From: Antitrichia curtipendula
Lineage: Eukaryota; Streptophyta; Bryopsida; Hypnales; Leucodontaceae
Reading direction: 5' to 3'
Length of the DNA stretch: 64,000 nucleotides
Assembly: GCA_951230915.1 (NCBI GenBank)
Contig: OX579634.1
Coordinates: 55,875,570 to 55,939,569 of the forward strand
Position numbers and translations under genes: made by a program. Below the pieces are notes generated by a model that saw only the letters and a program-made list of their open reading frames with translations, did no database searches and was not told the origin of the DNA. Positions 56,750 to 64,000 of this stretch are shown here, one piece after another. Position 1 is the stretch's first letter; the number at the start of each line of letters is the position of its first letter.

Positions 56750-58430
56750 TACTTTGCATTGAGAAGAGTATGTTGTTACTATTATGAAGTTCTTCTTGTA
56801 ATGATGCTTTCTCATTGTATCATTCACATATGTAATATCTATCTTTGATTTTATGTACTTGCCTCATTTTATGTGTTTTATTTTGTAAACATGATATTGG
56901 ATGTGTATTTTCAAATTTGAATTATTTTCTTGCATAATTTCTTCAAAAAAATAGGGCAACATGTACAATTGAATTTAAAAAAAAACAAATACACAAATAC
57001 TTTAGTATCCATTGCATACTACAATTATATATATATTTAAAGCAAAAAGCTATTATGGTTTAGTAATCCATGATTTTCAAAGCTAATTATCCTGTACACT
57101 TTGTTATTAAGGCGCATTTCCTTTTCACTTCAATAAATGCCTATGTCTTCTTAGAAACAAAATCACTTATGCACGCTCTTATAAGATTTAGGTTGTACCT
57201 CTATTGGTATTGTTAAAATTTCATATATGTTTCTTTTCAAAGAAATGTACAAAGAAATAAAAACAATACTATGTTGAAAGGGAATTTAAGATCCATCATG
57301 AATCAAGAATTGTAGATTTTGTTTGCTACCCTAAATAATTTGTAGGTTCTGTTATGAATTATTTTTGCATGCATTTCCAATAGATTTGAACATATTTGTC
57401 TTCATCCATAAATAATAAAAAATATTTTAGTATATATTTAGAAACTAAAATAATAATGCACAACATAGTCATTGAAGATGACAAACATTTAGAGCTATAG
57501 GTTTTGTTTTATACAAATGCTACTTCCCATATACTAAGAGGGTTGAATTGGCACATTGAATTAAAGTATTTAATTTAAAGAAATAAGATGAGATTGAAAA
57601 ATACAAAGTTATTAAGAAAAAAATAAAATAAAAAATATAATCTTTCACATTATAACCATATTTTTTATAATATATATACATCTATTTATAAATATTTATA
57701 TTTATTTGCACCTAACACATACTTATAAAAATATAAATATATTCTATGTCTATATATAATTTGCCTACAGTTTACATTTGTAGCTATAAGTATAGCTACA
57801 ACTATAATTATTGAATTAAATATAGGTTCAACTATAACTATAATTATAGGTTTTACACTAAAATTTTCTCTTACACATTGAAAATATTGATTCATTTTTT
57901 AATTTTGTATATTATTTCTCTTCATTTTTTGTGGTATGAAGTACATGCATTGTGATGAATTGCATCCAAAGCATCTCTTCATACCCAAAGTTATTAATGG
58001 GAGAGAATTATGAATCATTTATTCACTTTGGATTGTATTGTTTAAAATTGCAAGTTCATACTAATAAAAGCAATCCCAATCCTAAACTATAATAGAATAA
58101 AAATTTGAAGTAGACATGACTAGTGCTAGAAATATCAATTTTTTCACTCCCTCAATTTTTTTCAATAATCCATATACCTTGTGTATATGTGGATTATCAT
58201 ATTTTTAATTCAATAAACCATATGAAAAAAAAACTCATCATATGGAAGCATACATTGTTGTCAATGGTTCATGCATCCAAAGAACTTTGCTAATAATGAA
58301 GTCCTCTAATTATACCCTTTCACTTTTTCTCTTTAGAAAGAAAGTTCAAAGGGAGACAAACCCTAGGGAACTCTTCATTTGTTTTGCACCTTTGTACTTG
58401 TTTGTTTGAGAGTTCTAGGCTTCTAGAGAG
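56750..58430. other. AT-rich interior of the MULE, no gene seen
   Basis: Very AT-rich DNA with TATAACTATAATTATA-type imperfect palindromic repeats at 57760-57860. No coding frame is supported. Confidence 0.6.
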
Positions 58431-58432
58431 AA

Positions 58433-58790
58433 GGTTTTTCTAATCACTCTTAGGATGCTTGTCATGATATCTAGAGCTACGTGTTTAGAGTATGGAGCAC
58501 TTTGTTTTCAACATTCTAGTAGGTACTTCATTTCATATTGAACACTTGTTCTTCTTGGCTTAGCAATTTAGGGGTGTAGAGAGAGTGTTTTTCTAAACAC
58601 TTGTAGGATGTTTGTTATGACCTTTTCTTCTTGAAATTTAAAGTCTTAAGCATTTCATTTTTTGAATCCTTGTAGACACCTCTTTTTCTTCCAACACTTA
58701 CTATTTCTACTTTAGAGATGTCAAGTTAGAAATGTAGTGTTCTTCTAAACACTTTTTGAGAGCTTCTTGTGATCTTATCTTCTTTGGGTT
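58433..58790 (+). repeat. Three diverged 152-bp repeats upstream of the MULE transposase
   Basis: The anchor (GTGTTTTTCTAAACACTTGTAGGATG and variants) starts at 58433, 58585 and 58737, exactly 152 bp apart each time; the third copy runs into the transposase leader. The copies differ at many positions. Confidence 0.65.
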
Positions 58791-58845
58791 TAGATTATTT
58801 AGCATTTCATTTTCATACTTTCAAGTTTGGCGTAACGGCCTCATC

Positions 58846-61800
58846 ATGGAGGAAGATATTGACTCTCATATTGCCTTCAACGACAATGATTGTTATTATC
58901 CTAGTGATTTTGAGTATGACGAGGAATACGTAGTTGGAATTGAAGACATACTTCAAGGATCTTTAGGAGGTCATCCATCCACTTCTTCTTCAATAGTGGA
59001 AGATGTCTACTTCCACTTGTCTGATTTTGAATCTACTTCTAGTTCTGATGAAGACATGGAGCACACGAGGGAAGGAGATGATGAAGGGGAATCAAACTTC
59101 ATGGCTAATGACGTATGGCATTTCATAGATGAGAACTCAAAACCTTCTTTTCATCATATTTCTGTACAGCCTTCTACAAAATTCATTCAGTTCACTCTTG
59201 CAAGTAAGAACCTCATGATTCAATGTTTACAGAGACAAACATTTCCTACCTTCCATGAGATTCGTGAAGCGGATGGAAATTTTTGTCCGCTTCTCAAAAG
59301 TCATGGAAGATCTGTACATGTCGATGATCCTGTCCACACTCTTGAACGATGGATGAAACTTCAGAATAGTTTGAAGTTGATAGAAACCGTTCATGGAGTC
59401 AGTCTTTCAACTTCAAATGATACGAAAGATAGAGAAATACCTCATGTAGGTATTTGGTCATCTATAGTGTCTACCTCGCATATTGGTCCCAACGAGAAGC
59501 ATTTACCTTTACATGCCACTGTTTCTGCTATACGGAGCAAGTGGATCATGGATCAAAGGGTTGGAGGTATTTTTTTATTGTACATTGAAAGTTGCATTCA
59601 ATCTTGTCCAACTTGTCATGAAAATCAGTTCTGGAATGAGGTTCACAATATTCCTTGTGAACTTGTTAATGACAAACTAGATGAGATATGCAAGACTCAT
59701 ATTGTAGTGAGACGTTTTTCTCAATCAAAACTTACAAAGCATCATAGGATCTCCTATTATCAATGCCATAGAGGGGGAAAAAAAGATCAAGAAAGAGAAA
59801 AAAAGAAGGAGATGTTTCCACTCCCATATGTAGAAGAGAGAGGAAGTCTATGAAATGCCAATGTCAATTTCAAATTAAAGTGAGGATGCCTCTTGGAGAC
59901 GAAAAATGTTCAATGGAATTAGAGAATTCCATGGAAGCAAACATATTTGTGCATTCAAAGCACAGTGGACATCATCCAGGTACAGAAGGTGATAAGATGT
60001 TCTTACCCGTACATCCATTGGTTATTTCCTTTGCAATGAAGAATTTAAAGCATATGATATCTACGTCTACCGTGTCATTGGTATCCGTTCAAGAAGAGAA
60101 GAAAATACAAGCCATGGTTCCAGACAACGAACGTACAACCTATCGATTTTTCCTTATTCCAAAGGAAGTTGAACAACTATCATATTTCAACAGATTAAAT
60201 GGTAATTTCTTCCTTCTAATTTTTTGAAGTTCCTTTTTTTATACTTGGTGTATGATTTGGAATGTCATTACAAATTTATTTTTTTGTGTAGATGCTTTGA
60301 GAATAGACAATTGGGATGCAGCCAATGTGGAAGTCATTAGGCTTCAAGAACAAGGGAAGGTTATATTCTACCAAGAGTATTCTCCAGAGCATGAAGATCC
60401 AAGACAACGACCTTTTATTGTTGTCATATAAGATGACTTCATGAAGAAAAATGCTGAGCGATTTTCAAGGGGTAATTCATGGGCTTTTGATTCAACTTTC
60501 AAAACCAATCACTATGATTTGCCTTTATATGCCGCAGTTGTTCCAAATCAAGATGGGAAAGCTATGCCCGTTTTTTACATGTTATGTACTAAAGACAAAG
60601 AGGGGGGACATGAAGGAATAGCAATAGAACTTGCAATTACACATGTTTTTTCCAACATTGGAGATGTGAGACCATCAGCATTCATCATTGATAAGCACAA
60701 GACTTCATTGAATGCTATACAATATGTTGTCAATAATGACATTCATTGTTGGAAACATGGAAGACTTGGACAAGAACAAATTGCAGGACGGGTTTTCTTA
60801 TGTTGATTTCATGTTATGAAAGCTTGGAGTGAGAATCTCCTCACCCATGTCCCTATATCGGAGAAAGACAAGGTTTGGAGAAGCCTTCATGTACTTTTGA
60901 ATTGCCCAAGAGAAGATCATTTTGAGGAAAACTTGAAGAAATTTTATGCAGATTTTGAGCACATTCTTGGAGTAGAAGAATACATAAGATTTGGATGGGC
61001 CAATGAAACAGTGCCTTGGAGGACAATGTGGCCAAAATTTGGAAGACTCTATGCATATGGTGGAGTGGATACTACAAATCATGTAGAGAGGCATTGGGAA
61101 TGGATTAAATATACCCTATTACAAAGAAAGGTGAATTGATCAATTTGGAACTTGATAGTTGCCATCATTGGAAGTGCAGCCGATGGAAGTCGCATTGGAG
61201 GGCCTACCTTATTGGACCACTTTAAACAAGTACAAGCTATAAGTAAGTACATTTTATTGAGTTGATATTTTCTTTTCTTTTGAAATGCAATGTAATTTAT
61301 CATCAAAAGATACTTGGACTCATGAAAATGCTCTTTAACTTTGAAAAGCAAAGTTTTGAAATGAATCATGAACTTTATCTATTGAGTTTGATAGCATTTG
61401 ACATTCTAATTTGTACTTCATTAAATTATAGGTGATTCAGGGAGGTTCTCTAGAAGAGCAAATGATAAACCTCATCGACGTCGTCTGGCAAGTGTGCAAA
61501 GACTTTTTCAAAAATATCAAAGTCAACCAGAAGATATCTTGGAGGCAGTGGATGTAAATCAAATGATATTCTGTATTAGTAGTGAGACTTCTGCTAATAC
61601 TAGGTACAATGTGTCCCTCAGTACTCATTTTTGTGATTGTGCCTCCACAATTTCAACATGTAAGCACATTCTTGCAGTGCAGTTGATTGTTAAAGAGTAT
61701 TATCAAGATTTGAATTGTGAAGGAGCTTCATCTTCAAATGCAAATGTGGAACAAACTATTGAACCTCTAGTAGAAGACTTCCAAATTGAAGACTCCATGA

Positions 61801-62327
61801 ATGATTGTGAAGAAGATGGTGGTAATGGTGGTGATGGTGGTGACGGTGGTGACGGTGAAGACTTATTAGAAGTCATCCGTGAAATGGAATCTATGTTTGT
61901 ACAAGTGAAGACAAGTATCAAAAATTATGGAAAAGAAGAGATGAAGTATAAAATTGACGTCATGAAGCGGTGCGTGCATTCTATGACGGAGCCTTTCACA
62001 TTTGAAAGACCTTCACGTATTACATTATCAAGCAAAGGTTCTATTTCAACTATTCAAGAGAATGTACAACGTACCAGAATGGGACATAGAAGGACTTCAA
62101 AACAAAAGAACTCTAAAGAGAAAGAAAGGACTTCATTCTTAGGGCAAGAACGACCTATTATAGCACCTCCACCTCACAAATTGGTGTCTACATCCAAACA
62201 AAAAAGGACTATTTTTCCTAAAATTCCCAAGGTTGTCTGCGATGCATGCTTTACTAGAAGCATAATTGAGAAGGGAGATTTAGTAGTGCATTGTCGTAAT
62301 TGTGACAAACTTTTGAAATGTAATTGA
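58846..62327 (+). pseudogene. MULE transposase with SWIM zinc finger, decayed
   Basis: Starts at ATG 58846 with an acidic N-terminal region. The frame shifts near the A-runs at 59775-59805, continuing in the frame that reads KSMKCQCQFQIKV from 59847. An intron (GTAATT at 60203 to TGTAG at 60291) precedes the catalytic core: DSTFK (first aspartate), later IIDKHK (second). Stops interrupt the core at 60429 (TAA), 60804 (TGA) and 61137 (TGA). A second intron ends near 61432. The SWIM finger follows: CDC at 61633-61641 and CKH at 61659-61667. The C terminus has a CDAC...CRNC zinc ribbon-like pair and ends at 62327. The protein cannot be made in full, so the copy is non-autonomous. Confidence 0.85.
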
Positions 62328-62329
62328 AA

Positions 62330-63200
62330 TTTTTTTTCCCCAATGTATGACAATGAATTTGATGTACAGATAGTCATTTCTATATGTTGCCTTATATCTT
62401 GAATAAATAAATACATGCAATTTTCAATGTTCATTGACTTAAAGAATTGAATGTATGCTTTGTTCCATTTCACTTTGTGTTCCATATGTTGGAAGCAAAG
62501 TAAAAGATGGGCAAAGATAAATACTTTAGTAGCCTATATGCATTAGAATTCTAAAAAAACTTGAAGGAAAAGCAATTATGATTGGGTAGTGAATAACTTC
62601 CAGAGTGAACCACCACATCTAGACTAAGTTGTTGAGACGGATTTTATAATCACTTCAAAAAATGCCTATGGTTTTTTTTAAGGCAAATTGACTTCAATAT
62701 ATTAATACATGATATTGTAAGATTTAAGATGCACCTACATTGGCGGGGCGTTAGTCCCTAATGTATCCTTCTCAAATGGTAAACGAAGTCACAATTGCAT
62801 TGACTTTTCTTCAAAATTAGATTTGCAAAAATGAGTTTGTCAATTGAAAGAATACAAAAATTTCAATGAATGACCATGTCAAGAATACCTCATTTCAAAT
62901 CAATTCCAACTAATGCAACTCAAAAAGTAATAATGTCTTCCTTGTCCTTGAATTTAAAAAGAATTTATAAATTTCTCTTTCAAAATTTATAAAAAACCCC
63001 TTAGTGGTACCGTTCGTGAATCCCACTATAAAAATGGAGTCTAGGAATCAAAATCTACAACTTCTATTTGTATATTGGTTCCAAAATATTCTTCTAACTA
63101 ATACTTTATGATGATTTTTCTCAAATCGTTAGTTTGGGAGAATAGTGTGTATGTTTAGGGGTTGACATGTTGAATTATTTTTTTTAAATTAAAAAAAATT
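62330..63200. other. AT-rich DNA inside the MULE right end
   Basis: No gene or structure recognised up to the hairpin at 63221. Confidence 0.6.
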
Positions 63201-63220
63201 AAAGTATGCCTCCCCCCGTA

Positions 63221-63350
63221 CCATACACTGCTGGCCAGGGCAAGGTGAGCCATACACTTTGGCTAATGGTGTATGAGTTAGCCATACACTATTAGCCAGA
63301 GTGTATGGCTCACCATGCCCTGGCCATACACTATGGCTAGCAGTGTATGG
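63221..63350. repeat. Large imperfect palindrome (hairpin)
   Basis: The arm 63221-63275 (starting CCATACACTGCTGGCC) is complementary to 63283-63350, around a 7-base loop. The second arm has an extra 13 bases. The word CCATACACT / AGTGTATGG recurs six times. It lies just inside the right MULE inverted repeat. Confidence 0.8.
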
Positions 63351-63354
63351 CTGG

Positions 63355-63565
63355 GGAGCGTCGGAGCCTGAACTGGGTCGACGGAACGTAGGAATCGCCG
63401 GGTTGATAACCGGGTCAACTGGGAGGCGGGGAGCGGGTATGGCCTGGGCTGGGCGGTCAAGTACTCATGTTTTAATTTTGGGCAGGAGGTGGCAGCTTCT
63501 GGGGTGGGCAGTGGGCAGGGTGTTTCCTCCAAAACTGACGGGGACTTAGTGTTGAGGCCGGCCGA
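63355..63565 (-). repeat. Right MULE terminal inverted repeat
   Basis: Complementary to 54945-55145. The best-matching core runs from about 63393 (GGGAGCGGGTATGGCCTGG) to 63550 (ACTGACGGGGACTTAGTG), with a few substitutions and short indels. Confidence 0.75.
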
Positions 63566-63790
63566 CCAAGTCGAGAGGCCGTGGAATTGAGTGGCCGAAC
63601 TTTGGGCGAGAGTCCCAGGAAATGGACAATAAATGGTAATAAAAAAATCAGAAATGGAGGCTTCGGCCAGTCATAGTGTGAAGCCTCCAAAGGCCAAACC
63701 CAAAGTCCGAAGCCTTGGCAATGAATTCCCACGGCCTCTTGACTTGGTCGACCCATGTTTGAAGTCTCCAAAGGCCAAGCCGAAAGTCCA
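63563..63790. repeat. Fold-back and direct repeats beyond the MULE end
   Basis: 63563-63612 (GCCGACCAAGTCGAGAGGCC..., ACTTTGGGC) is complementary to about 63697-63757 (GGCCTCTTGACTTGGTCGACC). Within the second arm, CTCCAAAGGCCAA(A/G)CC(C/G)AAAGTCC occurs twice, at about 63685 and 63766. No gene is supported to the end of the window. Confidence 0.6.
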
Positions 63791-64000
63791 AACCCATACC
63801 ATTTGTTTGGCTTGTATCCATCTCTCTTTGCATGAATAGTCCATGAATTTCTGAAATTTTCCTCTCACCTTCTTTAACCATGGATTCTAGAAAGGAACGC
63901 ATTCTTGTTCTACTTTCGATTTTCATGGTCATGAAGTATGTCATTGTGGGCATTTTGGCAATGCAAAAACTTGCCATTTTTGAACAAAATGTCCAAATGA

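Larger units (their letters stand above)
54945..63565 (+). mobile_element. Mutator-like element (MULE) with long terminal inverted repeats
   Basis: Roughly 200-bp inverted repeats end the element: 54945-55145 on the left and 63355-63565 on the right. They share CACTAAGTCCCCGTCAGTTT, GAAGCTGCCACCTCCTG and CCAGGCCATACCCGCTCC with scattered substitutions and small indels. The interior carries a MULE/SWIM transposase relic and a smaller spliced ORF, both on the plus strand. Length is about 8.6 kb. The exact outer ends and the expected 9-bp target duplication could not be fixed because similarity fades gradually. It lies immediately upstream of the duplicated UTP20 segment. Confidence 0.8.

Noticed and set aside
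1..64000. tRNA, rRNA or other structured RNA genes
   Set aside because: I looked for tRNA and rRNA signatures by eye and saw none; a covariance-model scan was not possible.

Overview
The window is nuclear DNA of a land plant. It has spliced genes with GT/AG introns, TTTAGGG-type telomere-like tracts, a long UTP20 (small-subunit processome) gene whose protein reads like plant UTP20, and plant-type hAT and Mutator-like (MULE) transposons. Nothing prokaryotic was seen. I cannot name the species; a non-seed plant is only a guess.

Layout. 0-1.4 kb holds one unrecognised ORF (coiled coil plus a degenerate Myb/telobox-like C terminus). 1.4-11 kb is repeat-rich intergenic DNA: interstitial telomere-like tracts, a 168-bp diverged repeat, a TACACC/GGTGTA palindrome field, a 62/63-bp tandem array with dimeric higher-order structure, and a 200-N assembly gap. 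11.3-12.8 kb holds gene relics (an ATP11-like exon and a DNA-methylase-like pseudogene).

The most interesting object is at 15,408-33,953: an 18.5-kb composite hAT-like transposon. Its termini read CATGGTTGTCATA and (reverse complement) CAGGGTTGTCATA, and it is flanked by an 8-bp target duplication with one C/T difference. It carries a BED/DUF659/hATC transposase with the D, D and E residues in place, a protein-kinase-like gene, and a tandem pair of same-frame ORFs (coiled-coil, then RING-H2) separated by one TAG. All three transcription units start from the same kind of promoter: a GC-rich array of GGGGACTCC/GGAGTCCCC boxes, a TATATAA box and a short leader. Related arrays sit at both ends of the element in inverted orientation. 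The element has aged: it holds a nested Tc1/mariner copy, a LINE 3' fragment with a 14-bp duplication, internal segmental duplications, and single in-frame stops in two genes that look like C-to-T changes.

34-37 kb holds a purine tract, a 316-bp MITE-like element and a broken kinase-like gene. 37.9-53.5 kb (minus strand) is UTP20 with about 30 exons and a telo-box promoter. Its 5' flank contains an apparently identical 1.3-kb copy of exons 2-5, placed upstream of exon 1. 54.9-63.6 kb is a decayed MULE of about 8.6 kb with roughly 200-bp terminal inverted repeats, a frameshifted and stop-interrupted SWIM transposase and a small accessory gene. Its right end and flank contain fold-back repeats.
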